From positions 992,001 through 1,056,000 of the forward strand of contig OX442323.1 in assembly GCA_949358305.1 (NCBI GenBank): DNA of 64,000 nucleotides, written 5' to 3'. Within the stretch, counting starts at the first letter, position 1; each line of letters begins with the position of its first letter. The position numbers and the translations under genes were made by a program. Below the pieces are notes generated by a model that saw only the letters and a list, made by a program, of their open reading frames with translations, was not told where the DNA came from and searched no databases. The DNA comes from Strigamia acuminata (taxonomy: Eukaryota > Arthropoda > Chilopoda > Geophilomorpha > Linotaeniidae). This document shows positions 10,470 through 23,513 of this stretch, in pieces.

Positions 10470-11345
10470 CTCAAATTCACGGCTGTAAATTATGAAACAG
10501 AAGATAATATTTTGAACAACAAAACACTTCGCTTTAAACTTAAAAAGAATATAACTTAAACTTTATACTTGAAAAGAATAAAATTTACAATCATTCACTT
10601 TAAAAGAACAGAATTTTTCAAAGTTTTCTTGCCCAAACGACAAAAAACCTTGAAAATACACAAGAATATCGAGTGTTTTAGCAATCAAGGATGCTAAAAC
10701 AAACGAGCGACCTTGATCACGTATTAAAAACGTGACTCAAAAAGTCCTACACAAGTTTGAATTATTTCTGCTGTTCGTACGGAACGAATCTAGCCAGAAA
10801 ATCACTATCAGATTCACGAGAATAACTGACAGCTCTTGCAATGAGAGACTGAACAGTTTCTAACTCCAAAAAATCTAAATCTCCCCTGGTTAAGCCAGTT
10901 ATATGGAGATGCATGCACAAAAATCAAGAAAGCACTTGAAAAATTCACAATAAAATACACTTTCAGTGAATTTTCCCTCAAAACTAGCTTAGGAAAAAGC
11001 AAAAACAGCTTTGAAATACCCAATACAATACCCTCATGCAACCAAAATCTTAGAAATACAAGCACTGAATGCAAAACACAAGAATAAGCAATTATTTCAG
11101 GGGCAAATCGGCTTTCCAGCACAGCGCGTTGTGTAATCCAAGATGTCGACCGAAGAATCTCGTTGCTTGCACAGAAATGTTCGTGATCGACGCCAAATAA
11201 ATCCCCGTTGTGGCTGTTGCCACGTTGAACGACGACCATTCTAGCAGACGACGACTCACGGACGTAATTTCCGTCAATCGCACCAGACGCACGGTTGAAC
11301 GTATCAAATGATGAACCGGAAAAAACCCACAAGAAGCAGACGAAA
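10470..11345 (-). other. BEL copy A leader
   Basis: About 880 bp between primer site and gag ATG, also present in C (16379-17253) and D (25791-26535). It holds a 172-codon frame (10814-11332 on the minus strand) repeated in the other copies. The copies are so alike that the shared frame is no proof of coding. A tttacag 13 bases before the gag ATG resembles a 3' splice site. Confidence 0.6.
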
Positions 11346-11362
11346 TCCTGGTCACGGCACCA
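11346..11362 (-). other. BEL primer-binding site (copy A)
   Basis: On the minus strand this reads tggtgccgtgaccagga, beginning with TGG as expected for pairing with a tRNA CCA end. It lies 15 bases after the LTR end and is identical in copies C and D. I could not assign the primer tRNA. Confidence 0.65.
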
Positions 11363-11377
11363 AAAATTCTTATTCGA

Positions 11378-11898
11378 TGTTGCGGTCAGTCAACAGGAAC
11401 AGAGAAGAACTGAGATGTGGCGATTCGAAACTCCCGCCAACAAACTCAAACGATCGTATAGTGAAATTCGTACGTGTACCGTGTGGAAATGCACTTGATT
11501 CGCCTCAAAATCTCCTGTTACATGAGGGTTTAACTGTTGGAAACACTTTTGCATGGTATCCAAGTGTTTGCTGATCCATTGGCCAGTCTGGGAAAAATGG
11601 TTTCCTACTCAGGACACATTGAAAATGGGTCAAAAGCAGAAAATACAAGAGTTAACATTAACACGACTATTTTAATCAAATATAAAATGGCAACTGAATA
11701 ATTACACATTATCAATCAAAAGGCACGCAACAAGCCAATTGTCGGCAATTTACAATAAAGAAATACTCCGTTGCCACGGAAACGGAGGAAATGCAATTTC
11801 AAGCAAAGACAACAAATTACGAGAAATGTATTAAAAATAATGTGTAATAGCTCAAAATGAGCACAAAAAACTCAGGAATAATAAAGTCTATCGTAACA
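11378..11898 (-). repeat. BEL LTR shared by copies A and B (at least 521 bp)
   Basis: Ends are tgttacg and cgcaaca, near-inverted TG...CA termini, and the 521-bp length is the same in all four copies (also 15825-16345, 23514-24034 and 25237-25757). The right end near the primer site is firm. The other boundary is less so: no polypurine tract precedes it, and no copy here has an independent flank. A longer LTR starting inside the 3' noncoding block is possible. Confidence 0.65.
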
Positions 11899-12905
11899 AC
11901 AAAATTCATTAATCAAAACAAGGAGAAAACAGCGAAAACAGTGATCGCTAAGCAGACAATTGGGCCTAACCAATCAAAGACAAGCAAAATGACATAATCA
12001 TCAAGTTTGAATTCAAAGTCACACACAAAACCAAATAAGTAAAGATTTTGCATTGAAATACATTAAAACTAAATAGTACAAACACCAATTGAGATATAAA
12101 AACAAAACGACATGAAAGATTTACAAATCATCGGCAAAATCCAACATGGCGTCCGGTAAACTCTACATTGGCGGCAAAACACAAGGTTTGAATTTCAACA
12201 CAAGAAATAACTTATGTAAACACTTTGGAATAAGTAAATAAGTTCAGGAAATGTAATTTCCCGCAAACAAGACACGTTTTAATAAAAGAACACTTGAAAT
12301 CAACCGCAAACCGAACGAAACGATCTTGGACGGCAACGCACATGCGGGGTCCGTCACGATCGCTCGTAGCAGAAAAACGGCTGTTCCGGGACGAAATTAG
12401 AGTGCACGAATCAACAGATCACCCCCAAATTAGTCTAAAACAATGTCAAAAACAATTCTAACCATCAAAATTCCGTCCAAACGGAAGGTTAGAAGTTTGA
12501 ACAAAAACCGAACTAGAACTTGAAATATGACGTCACGTCAATAACACTAGTGAACTGTTTAACGACAAATGCACCAAATTTCACCCGAAATCACACAAAT
12601 TGATAGAAAATGTATAAAGTAACACAAAATCACGCAATAAACACTAGAAATAAATGCAATAAACAATGGAATATCACATTTCATCAAACATCAGTATCTG
12701 AAAGCACTAAAAACATTTTAATAATGCAAAAATCCTGTAAATAAAAACTGAAATGTTATGCAAAATAAAACACACTTTGGAAACATTTATTCAGACACAA
12801 ATTGGCAATAAAAGTAGTTTCTAAATTATTCCACGTTGTTTGCAACAACGAATTGCCAGCGAGAAAGAGAGAGAAGAGAGATGAGAGAAGTCTGCAAAAC
12901 ACACA
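11899..12905 (-). other. BEL copy B 3' noncoding block
   Basis: About 1 kb without a coding frame between the end of pol and the LTR, repeated at 22507-23513 and in part at 24326-25236. Part of it may belong to a longer LTR. Confidence 0.6.
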
Positions 12906-15829
12906 TCAATCAAGTTCAAGGGCTCTAATATGCCTCACAGAACGACGCAACTCTCTTCCATTGGGAAGCACGACACTAACGATGCGAATTAGTCCATCAT
13001 CGCCAGGAAAAACTTGTTTTATCCTGGCAAGAGGCCAAAAGTAAGGGTTGGTTCCCATCTTTTCAAGAAGAACAATCTGGTCAATTTTGGGGTTTTGAAA
13101 AGATTTATCTCCTTTAGTCTCATAAAAGTTTCTTAACTGCATCAAGTAACTGTGTTTCCATATACTCCAAAAATCCCAAATGAACTGTCTTCTTTTCTTG
13201 TCGAGTTTTCTCAGGTCACTTTTCTTGATTGCATTCAAGGTCTTGTTGACCATGTATTTCGGCATACCTCCCGTTAAAAAGTTTTCAGGCGAAAGGATTC
13301 TGCCGCCGTCTATATTTTCGTGTACATACGACAAAGGTCGTGAATTCAACACGGAGCTGATCTCAAGAACCAAGGTTTGTAAATTTTCTAGATCTACAGT
13401 GTGTCTCAATAAAGTTTTCCGCAATTTATCCTTTACTGAACGGACTAGTCTCTCCCAAGCTCCTCCCATCCACGGTGAAAGTGGAGGGATAAATGTCCAT
13501 ACAATCCTTTTCTCAGACAGAAATGTTTTTATGTCCGAACGGCCAATCAGTTTTCCCCATGACTGAATTTGTGTACTTCCTTTTTCAAAGGTTTTACTGT
13601 TGTCCGAGAAGACTTTTGCTGGACAACCGTAACGAGCACAAAATCGTCTGAATGCCAATAAGAATTTCTCAGTGGATAAATCTTCGGACACTTCGAGATG
13701 TAAACTTCGTGTAACCATACAAGTGAATAATAAAATGTATGTTTTCTTCAATCGTTTTTTGTCCTTTCCCACAAAAATAGGTCCTAAATGATCGATTCCG
13801 GTGTGTTGGAAAGGAGCTGCTGGGGTTATTCTTTCTTTCGGTAATTCTCCAGTAGACGGATTATTTCTTGCAAGTTTAGTCCTTCTGCAAATGGCACATT
13901 CTCTTATCACAGTTTGAATGGTCCTGCGTCCTCGGAGAATCCAAAATTTCTCACGAATTCGATAAAGCGTTTCACTCAAATCTCCATGCATGAGATCAAG
14001 ATGAATCTTGCGAATAATTAGTCTAGTTACCCAACTTTCGTTATGCAAAAGAATCGGGTATTTTTCGTCAAATGAAAGCAAAGACAATCTCAGTCTGCTG
14101 CGCAAACGTAAAAGTCCATCCTCATCTAAGAAATATTCGAAATTTTTCAAAGGGGATGATCTCTCAACTTCAGTCTTGTTTTTCACAGCTTCGATCTCTT
14201 CTCGAAAATAGATTTCCTATGAAAATTTAAGAATCCTAATTTGACTAGATTCCATTTCGCGTTGCGCGAGATCTTCGCCGCGAAAACGATGAGATTTCCA
14301 GCGCAAAATGTACGAAAATACTCTAACCAGACGGTTGAAGTTGCGAAATCTTTTGAAAAATTTGCTCAAAAACGTTTCTTTAACTTGAACATTCATAACC
14401 ACAATCTTTCTTTCTTCTTCGGGTAGTTTTTCTTGCACGACCTCGACTTTTTCGATTTTAGAAACGTCAACGCCGTTCCACCAAAGTTTATTTGTCATTA
14501 ATGTTTTTGCATCGTGTGGTCGTGTAAGTAGATCTGCAGGATTGAACTCTGTCGGAATATGTGACCATTGGCTTGCGTCAGACGATGAAACAATTTCCTG
14601 AACGCGGTTAGAAACATAAGGCTTCCACTCATTTTTCTTCGAGTTGATCCAAGCCAAAGTTATGGTGGAATCAGAAAAATATCGAATGGTTTTGATTGGA
14701 TAACCTGGCAGAAAGTTATTTGTCAAATACTGACACATCCGTACACCAACGACCGCAGCAGTTAATTCAAGTCTAGGCAAGGTAATCTTTTTTGCAGGGG
14801 CCAGTCTACATTTGCTGAGTAGCAAAGTTCTTTTTCCTTTGTTGTTGACGATGAAAATTGCACATCCAAAGGCTTTAGTGCTGGCATCACAGAAAACTTC
14901 AATACTCAACTCTTCATTAGAATAGGTTTCTAACCATCGAGGTACTTTATAGTCTTTTAATTTCTGGATGTCTCGACTCCATTCGTCAATCTCTTGCTTT
15001 TCTGAGTCCGAAATTCTTCCGTCCCAGTTCTTTGTACGTAGACAAATGTCTTGAAGAAGGAGTCTCATTTTCAAAACGACTGGAGAAATGAGTCCCATCG
15101 GGTCGAAAATAGAGGCTACCAAAGAGAGAACTTCACGTCTTGTGTTCGGAATAATGTCCATTTGTGGAATCCTGAAAATGAGGACGTCTTCTTGCGTGTC
15201 CCATAAGATTCCAAGCATTTTTATAACTCCTTGTTCACAGAATTCGTCACTTCTCATGTGAAATCCCTTTTCTTTGATGTCATTGAAAACCTTTTCATTG
15301 GGTGTCGCCCATTTAACAAGTGGGAGTTTCCCGTCATCCAAAATCATTTTTAATTCTTCACAATGCTTTGTTGTGTCTGTCGTGTGATCACCTCCAGAAG
15401 TTAAATCATCCATGTATATCCCGGCGTCCAGTGCATCAACTTCTTTCGGATGTGTCTCCTTGTATTGATCAGCTTGTTTCCGAATTGTTGCGCACAGGAG
15501 AAAGGGAGAGGAAATAACTCCAAATGGTACGACTATCATCCTCAAAATCATAATATTATTCCACAAATTTTTCCACGAATAGGGGTTCTTGAAATATTGC
15601 CTCGAAACCCACAAAAAACGCAGAAAGTTCCTGTGTGTGGGGTTTATCATTACTTGGAGGAATGCTTGTTTAATGTCAGCAATGATTGGAATGCAATACA
15701 ATCTGAATCTGACCATCACCAATATCAAATCTGGATTCAAAGATGGTCCAGGAAAAAGGCAGTCATTTAATGAGCGTTTTCCTTTTTTCGCAGACGACGC
15801 ATTGAATACGACTCTGAATTTTGTTGTTT
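12906..15829 (-). pseudogene. BEL copy B pol fragment: RT, RNase H, integrase
   Basis: The minus strand encodes the second half of BEL Pol: RT with YMDD, RNase H (FCDASTKAFGCAIF), the integrase zinc motif (CAICRRTK) and an integrase core ending in WMGGAWERL. Gag, protease and the RT start are missing; the frame joins the inverted copy C at about 15825. One nonsense codon (TAG at 14217-14219 on the plus coordinates) splits the frame where copy C has CAG, a single C-to-T change. Otherwise it is open to the natural stop at 12906. Confidence 0.88.
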
Positions 15830-16345
15830 CGATAGACTTTATTATTCCTGAGTTTTTTGTGCTCATTTTGAGCTATTACACATTATTTTTAATACATTTC
15901 TCGTAATTTGTTGTCTTTGCTTGAAATTGCATTTCCTCCGTTTCCGTGGCAACGGAGTATTTCTTTATTGTAAATTGCCGACAATTGGCTTGTTGCGTGC
16001 CTTTTGATTGATAATGTGTAATTATTCAGTTGCCATTTTATATTTGATTAAAATAGTCGTGTTAATGTTAACTCTTGTATTTTCTGCTTTTGACCCATTT
16101 TCAATGTGTCCTGAGTAGGAAACCATTTTTCCCAGACTGGCCAATGGATCAGCAAACACTTGGATACCATGCCAATGTGTTTCCAACAGTTAAACCCTCA
16201 TGTAACAGGAGATTTTGAGGCGAATCAAGTGCATTTCCACACGGTACACGTACGAATTTCACTATACGATCGTTTGAGTTTGTTGGCGGGAGTTTCGAAT
16301 CGCCACATCTCAGTTCTTCTCTGTTCCTGTTGACTGACCGCAACA
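15825..16345 (+). repeat. BEL copy C 5' LTR
   Basis: 521 bp, matching the other three copies. It starts tgtttcg instead of tgttacg because of the junction with copy B, and carries at least two further private changes near 16170 (gccaatgtg for gcaaaagtg). Its left edge may be a recombination point and not the true LTR start. Confidence 0.65.
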
Positions 16346-16360
16346 TCGAATAAGAATTTT

Positions 16361-16377
16361 TGGTGCCGTGACCAGGA
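16361..16377 (+). other. BEL primer-binding site (copy C)
   Basis: Reads tggtgccgtgaccagga, identical to copies A and D, 15 bases after the LTR. Confidence 0.65.
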
Positions 16378-16378
16378 T

Positions 16379-17253
16379 TTCGTCTGCTTCTTGTGGGTTT
16401 TTTCCGGTTCATCATTTGATACGTTCAACCGTGCGTCTGGTGCGATTGACGGAAATTACGTCCGTGAGTCGTCGTCTGCTAGAATGGTCGTCGTTCAACG
16501 TGGCAACAGCCACAACGGAGATTTATTTGGCGTCGATCACGAACATTTCTGTGCAAGCAACGAGATTCTTCGGTCGACATCTTGGATTACACAACGCGCT
16601 GTGCTGGAAAGCCGATTTGCCCCTGAAATAATTGCTTATTCTTGTGTTTTGCATTCAGTGCTTGTATTTCTAAGATTTTGGTTGCATGAGGGTATTGTAT
16701 TGGGTGTTTCAAAGCTGTTTTTGCTTTTTCCTAAGCTAGTTTTGAGGGAAAATTCACTGAAAGTGTATTTTATTGTGAATTTTTCAAGTGCTTTCTTGAT
16801 TTTTGTGCATGCATCTCCATATAACTGGCTTAACCAGGAGAGATTTAGATTTTTTGGAGTTAGAAACTGTTCAGTCTCTCATTGCAAGAGCTGTCAGTTA
16901 TTCTCGTGAATCTGATAGTGATTTTCTGGCTAGATTCGTTCCGTACGAACAGCAGAAATAATTCAAACTTGTGTAGGACTTTTTGAGTCACGTTTTTAAT
17001 ACGTGATCAAGGTCGCTCGTTTGTTTTAGCATCCTTGATTGCTAAAACACTCGATATTCTTGTGTATTTTCAAGGTTTTTTGTCGTTTGGGCAAGAAAAC
17101 TTTGAAAAATTCTGTTCTTTTAAAGTGAATGATTGTAAATTTTATTCTTTTCAAGTATAAAGTTTAAGTTATATTCTTTTTAAGTTTAAAGCGAAGTGTT
17201 TTGTTGTTCAAAATATTATCTTCTGTTTCATAATTTACAGCCGTGAATTTGAG
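16379..17253 (+). other. BEL copy C leader
   Basis: About 875 bp between primer site and gag. It contains the same 172-codon frame as the other copies (16391-16909), preceded by no recognisable signal, and a tttacag 13 bases before the gag ATG that resembles a 3' splice site. Confidence 0.55.
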
Positions 17254-20200
17254 ATGGAGAGAGATAGAGATACAGAAACTTCCGAACGCGATTTACTCAC
17301 TGTGGAGCAAATTGAAATACTAGAGACCAGGTGGGAAGCACAACTTTCATCTCTCAACGACTTGCTGTCTTTGTCGGAGAAGACGAGCGATCCAGGAGAG
17401 TTAGAAGCGCTTCTGCTTACTGCAAATCTGAAAGAGACACGCGTTGTAAATGGCCTGAACGAGCTTCAAGTCTACTGTGAGCACGCGTTTTACCTTGAGA
17501 GTGTCGAGAAACTGGAATCATCACAAACGAGAGTGGAACTTCTCCGAAGAAGGTGGGAGGTTTCAAAGCGGTCTCTTCCAACCCTTGGAGGAAGACTCAA
17601 CATGTCTACAGTTTCCGGTGCAAATACATCCCTGAATACTTCGACTTCTTTCCGCAAGAATTCCAAGTTGCCCAAACTTGAATCTGTAAAGTTTGACGGG
17701 GAAATAATCAAATACAAAACGTTTAAGAGCAACTTTGAAACTTCTGTTCATAATGACCCAGATCTGAGCAGTGTTGAAAAGTTGCAATACCTTCAAACTA
17801 TGTGTACAGGTGAGGCTGCGGCTTTGATTTCCACCTTTCCTTTGATCGAGGAATCCTATGACTTGGCACGGGAAGAACTTGATCGTAACTATGGCGATGA
17901 GGATGCGCAACAGACGGCTCTCATCCAATCCATTCGAGACTTGAAGACTGTTTCAAGCATATACCCGACAAAGGTGTTGAAAGCAAATTTGACGAAAATT
18001 TCTTCAACAATACGACTTCTTGAGCAACTGAAGATTCCTGTACGGACATCTGGTGCATTTCTGATGCCGGACATTCTTAGCAAGTTTCCTGCTCCAATGA
18101 CTTTGCGTTTTTATTAAGTCCATGGACTGTCTTGCAAGAACATTTTGACTTTGCTTGACTTTTTTCAAAAGGAAGTAGCTATGGCAGAACGCACTGAAGC
18201 TGTTTCTCCATCTGAAAAAGCAAAGAAGGAAAAGTCTGAAGTTGAAAAGGCTAAAGTTAAAGGATCCATGACGACTTGCACCGCGACGCAAGACTCAAAA
18301 TCGTCTTCAAGCTCCAAAGTGAAGACAGAGTCGAGACAAGAGAACAGGTCTGCGAATTCCAAGGCACTCAAGTGCATTTTTTGTCAAGAAGACCATTTGA
18401 GCGGTTCTTGCAAAAAGGAGTTCGAAATCAATGCAAAGATTGAATTGATAAAGAAAAACAGACTTTGCTTTAATTGTTTTCGAACAGGTCATCGCGTTGG
18501 TGACTGCAAAGTGAAGTTTTCCTGCAAGCATTGTGGCGGAAGACATCATTCAACCATTTGTAAGAAGTCTGAGGTGAACAATTCTTCAAGTCCGACAGAG
18601 AAACCCAAGGAGTCGCAAGTGACCACACACGTCTCGTGCGCGATATCCACTTCTCTTCAACTTATGATTTTTGTTGCTGACCTCAAAACCAAATCTGGAG
18701 GTTCACACCACATCCGAGGCATGATTGACCCGGGTAGCCATCGGTCATTCATTACAACTGAACTGGTGAACCGACTAAAACTGAAGAAGTGCGGCAGTAT
18801 TTCTGCGACCACACAACGGTTCAACGATTCTATGCCTGCTGCCACTGATTACGACGTATACAACGTTACTCTTCAAAGCAAGAATGACGCACAAAACTTC
18901 AAATTATCAATGCTTTCAGTGGAAAATTTGCTGAAAGTGCAGGGCATTTTGAATGCATCGGTAATAGAAAAGGTGAAGAAGCTGAATCTTGAACTTGCCG
19001 AAGATCTGCCAGCCAAGACATCTCAAATAGACATTCTTTTGGGAGTTGATGCTTGGTGGAAAGTCATTAAAGATGGCAAAAAGAAAATCAACGACGATCT
19101 TGGACTCATAAATACGTTATTTGGATGGGTGCTTATCGGAGCAGCCGGAAATACGGATTCATTCGAAGATGAAGCTGATTTGACTTCATGTTGTAATACT
19201 TGCAACATAGAAATCCATGAACAATTGGACAAACTTTGGAATTTAGAGGCAATTGGGATTAATGCTGGTGAAAAAGAATCCGATTTCACAAGAGATCGAT
19301 TTGAAGCCACGACAAAACGTCTCGATGACGGAAGATACGAGGTGATGCTGCCTTTTAATGGACAAGAAACTGACTTGGACTCAAACTGGGAGCTCGCACT
19401 TAACCAATTAGCCAACACATTGAAGAGAATCGACTCAAATGACGATTATAAGAAGCGATATGACGACTCAATGTGGCAGTACATTGAAGAAAACCACGCT
19501 GAGGAAGTTCCAACTGAAGAACGGTTCCTAAAGAAAAGAATATATAACATTCCACATCATCCAGTGATCAAAGAGGACCGGGAAACAACAAAATTCAGAG
19601 TCGTATTCAATGCGTCGTCTGCGAAAAAAGGAAAACGCTCATTAAATGACTGCCTTTTTCCTGGACCATCTTTGAATCCAGATTTGATATTGGTGATGGT
19701 CAGATTCAGATTGTATTGCATTCCAATCATTGCTGACATTAAACAAGCATTCCTCCAAGTAATGATAAACCCCACACATAGGAACTTTCTGCGTTTTTTG
19801 TGGGTTTCGAGGCAATATTTCAAGAACCCCTATTCGTGGAAAAATTTGTGGAATAATATTATGATTTTGAGGATGATAGTCGTACCATTTGGAGTTATTT
19901 CCTCTCCCTTTCTCCTGTGCGCAACAATTCGGAAACAAGCTGATCAATACAAGGAGACACATCCGAAAGAAGTTGATGCACTGGACGCCGGGATATACAT
20001 GGATGATTTAACTTCTGGAGGTGATCACACGACAGACACAACAAAGCATTGTGAAGAATTAAAAATGATTTTGGATGACGGGAAACTCCCACTTGTTAAA
20101 TGGGCGACACCCAATGAAAAGGTTTTCAATGACATCAAAGAAAAGGGATTTCACATGAGAAGTGACGAATTCTGTGAACAAGGAGTTATAAAAATGCTTG

Positions 20201-22506
20201 GAATCTTATGGGACACGCAAGAAGACGTCCTCATTTTCAGGATTCCACAAATGGACATTATTCCGAACACAAGACGTGAAGTTCTCTCTTTGGTAGCCTC
20301 TATTTTCGACCCGATGGGACTCATTTCTCCAGTCGTTTTGAAAATGAGACTCCTTCTTCAAGACATTTGTCTACGTACAAAGAACTGGGACGGAAGAATT
20401 TCGGACTCAGAAAAGCAAGAGATTGACGAATGGAGTCGAGACATCCAGAAATTAAAAGACTATAAAGTACCTCGATGGTTAGGAACCTATTCTAATGAAG
20501 AGTTGAGTATTGAAGTTTTCTGTGATGCCAGCACTAAAGCCTTTGGATGTGCAATTTTCATCGTCAACAACAAAGGAAAAAGAACTTTGCTACTCAGCAA
20601 ATGTAGACTGGCCCCTGCAAAAAAGATTACCTTGCCTAGACTTGAATTAACTGCTGCGGTCGTTGGTGTACGGATGTGTCAGTATTTGACAAATAACTTT
20701 CTGCCAGGTTATCCAATCAAAACCATTCGATATTTTTCTGATTCCACCATAACTTTGGCTTGGATCAACTCGAAGAAAAATGAGTGGAAGCCTTATGTTT
20801 CTAACCGCGTTCAGGAAATTGTTTCATCGTCTGACGCAAGCCAATGGTCACATATTCCGACAGAGTTCAATCCTGCAGATCTACTTACACGACCACACGA
20901 TGCAAAAACATTAATGACAAATAAACTTTGGTGGAACGGCGTTGACGTTTCTAAAATCGAAAAAGTCGAGGTCGTGCAAGAAAAACTACCCGAAGAAGAA
21001 AGAAAGATTGTGGTTATGAATGTTCAAGTTAAAGAAACGTTTTTGAGCAAATTTTTCAAAAGATTTCGCAACTTCAACCGTCTGGTTAGAGTATTTTCGT
21101 ACATTTTGCGCTGGAAATCTCATCGTTTTCGCGGCGAAGATCTCGCGCAACGCGAAATGGAATCTAGTCAAATTAGGATTCTTAAATTTTCACAGGAAAT
21201 CTATTTTCGAGAAGAGATCCAAGCTGTGAAAAACAAGACTGAAGTTGAGAGATCATCCCCTTTGAAAAATTTCGAATATTTCTTAGATGAGGATGGACTT
21301 TTACGTTTGCGCAGCAGACTGAGATTGTCTTTGCTTTCATTTGACGAAAAATACCCGATTCTTTTGCATAACGAAAGTTGGGTAACTAGACTAATTATTC
21401 GCAAGATTCATCTTGATCTCATGCATGGAGATTTGAGTGAAACGCTTTATCGAATTCGTGAGAAATTTTGGATTCTCCGAGGACGCAGGACCATTCAAAC
21501 TGTGATAAGAGAATGTGCCATTTGCAGAAGGACTAAACTTGCAAGAAATAATCCGTCTACTGGAGAATTACCGAAAGAAAGAATAACCCCAGCAGCTCCT
21601 TTCCAACACACCGGAATCGATCATTTAGGACCTATTTTTGTGGGAAAGGACAAAAAACGATTGAAGAAAACATACATTTTATTATTCACTTGTATGGTTA
21701 CACGAAGTTTACATCTCGAAGTGTCCGAAGATTTATCCACTGAGAAATTCTTATTGGCATTCAGACGATTTTGTGCTCGTTACGGTTGTCCAGCAAAAGT
21801 CTTCTCGGACAACAGTAAAACCTTTGAAAAAGGAAGTACACAAATTCAGTCATGGGGAAAACTGATTGGCCGTTCGGACATAAAAACATTTCTGTCTGAG
21901 AAAAGGATTGTATGGACATTTATCCCTCCACTTTCACCGTGGATGGGAGGAGCTTGGGAGAGACTAGTCCGTTCAGTAAAGGATAAATTGCGGAAAACTT
22001 TATTGAGACACACTGTAGATCTAGAAAATTTACAAACCTTGGTTCTTGAGATCAGCTCCGTGTTGAATTCACGACCTTTGTCGTATGTACACGAAAATAT
22101 AGACGGCGGCAGAATCCTTTCGCCTAAAAACTTTTTAACGGGAGGTATGCCGAAATACATGGTCAACAAGACCTTGAATGCAATCAAGAAAAGTGACCTG
22201 AGAAAACTCGACAAGAAAAGAAGACAGTTCATTTGGGATTTTTGGAGTATATGGAAACACAGTTACTTGATGCAGTTAAGAAACTTTTATGAGACTAAAG
22301 GAGATAAATCTTTTCAAAACCCCAAAATTGACCAGATTGTTCTTCTTGAAAAGATGGGAACCAACCCTTACTTTTGGCCTCTTGCCAGGATAAAACAAGT
22401 TTTTCCTGGCGATGATGGACTAATTCGCATCGTTAGTGTCGTGCTTCCCGATGGAAGAGAGTTGCGTCGTTCTGTGAGGCATATTAGAGCCCTTGAACTT
22501 GATTGA
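17254..22506 (+). pseudogene. BEL copy C gag-pol with one in-frame stop
   Basis: The frame opens at ATG 17254 and runs in one phase to 22506, interrupted only by TAA at 18115-18117, where copy A has Gln. From the next ATG (18145) 1453 codons are open. Numbered from there: knuckles at C77-C89, C108-C121 and C127-C139; protease D195 in DPGS; RT YMDD at 618-621; RNase H around FCDASTK; integrase D1159, D1222 and E1272. The long D-E spacing and the DPGS protease are BEL/Pao traits. BEL elements normally make one Gag-Pol polyprotein, so the stop should abolish Pol unless it is read through. All Pol catalytic residues remain. Confidence 0.92.
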
Positions 22507-23513
22507 TGTGTGTTTTGCAGACTTCTCTCATCTCTCTTCTCTCTCTTTCTCGCTGGCAATTCGTTGTTGCAAACAACGTGGAATAATTTAGAAACTACTT
22601 TTATTGCCAATTTGTGTCTGAATAAATGTTTCCAAAGTGTGTTTTATTTTGCATAACATTTCAGTTTTTATTTACAGGATTTTTGCATTATTAAAATGTT
22701 TTTAGTGCTTTCAGATACTGATGTTTGATGAAATGTGATATTCCATTGTTTATTGCATTTATTTCTAGTGTTTATTGCGTGATTTTGTGTTACTTTATAC
22801 ATTTTCTATCAATTTGTGTGATTTCGGGTGAAATTTGGTGCATTTGTCGTTAAACAGTTCACTAGTGTTATTGACGTGACGTCATATTTCAAGTTCTAGT
22901 TCGGTTTTTGTTCAAACTTCTAACCTTCCGTTTGGACGGAATTTTGATGGTTAGAATTGTTTTTGACATTGTTTTAGACTAATTTGGGGGTGATCTGTTG
23001 ATTCGTGCACTCTAATTTCGTCCCGGAACAGCCGTTTTTCTGCTACGAGCGATCGTGACGGACCCCGCATGTGCGTTGCCGTCCAAGATCGTTTCGTTCG
23101 GTTTGCGGTTGATTTCAAGTGTTCTTTTATTAAAACGTGTCTTGTTTGCGGGAAATTACATTTCCTGAACTTATTTACTTATTCCAAAGTGTTTACATAA
23201 GTTATTTCTTGTGTTGAAATTCAAACCTTGTGTTTTGCCGCCAATGTAGAGTTTACCGGACGCCATGTTGGATTTTGCCGATGATTTGTAAATCTTTCAT
23301 GTCGTTTTGTTTTTATATCTCAATTGGTGTTTGTACTATTTAGTTTTAATGTATTTCAATGCAAAATCTTTACTTATTTGGTTTTGTGTGTGACTTTGAA
23401 TTCAAACTTGATGATTATATCATTTTGCTTGTCTTTGATTGGTTAGGCCCAATTGTCTGCTTAGCGATCACTGTTTTCGCTGTTTTCTCCTTGTTTTGAT
23501 TAATGAATTTTGT
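22507..23513 (+). other. BEL copy C 3' noncoding block
   Basis: About 1 kb without a frame. Just before 23514 the sequence is taatgaattttgttg, not purine-rich, so the polypurine tract is unclear. A weak alternative is gggggtgatc before tgttgattcg at about 22996, which would give an LTR of roughly 1 kb. Confidence 0.55.

Larger units (their letters stand above)
8178..11898 (-). mobile_element. BEL/Pao copy A: 5' half, truncated by the gypsy LTR
   Basis: On the minus strand this reads LTR (11898-11378), primer-binding site (11362-11346), leader, then gag-pol from 10469 to 8178, where it stops at the gypsy LTR. RT, RNase H and integrase are missing. The sequence is nearly identical to plus-strand copy C. 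Its 5' LTR also serves as the 3' LTR of copy B, so A and B are tandem copies fused at one LTR, a usual result of unequal recombination. Confidence 0.88.

Noticed and set aside
10814-11332. 172-codon ORF in the BEL leader, repeated in three copies
   Set aside because: The copies are almost identical in DNA, so conservation of the frame carries no information. There are no domain features, and it lies in the untranslated leader.
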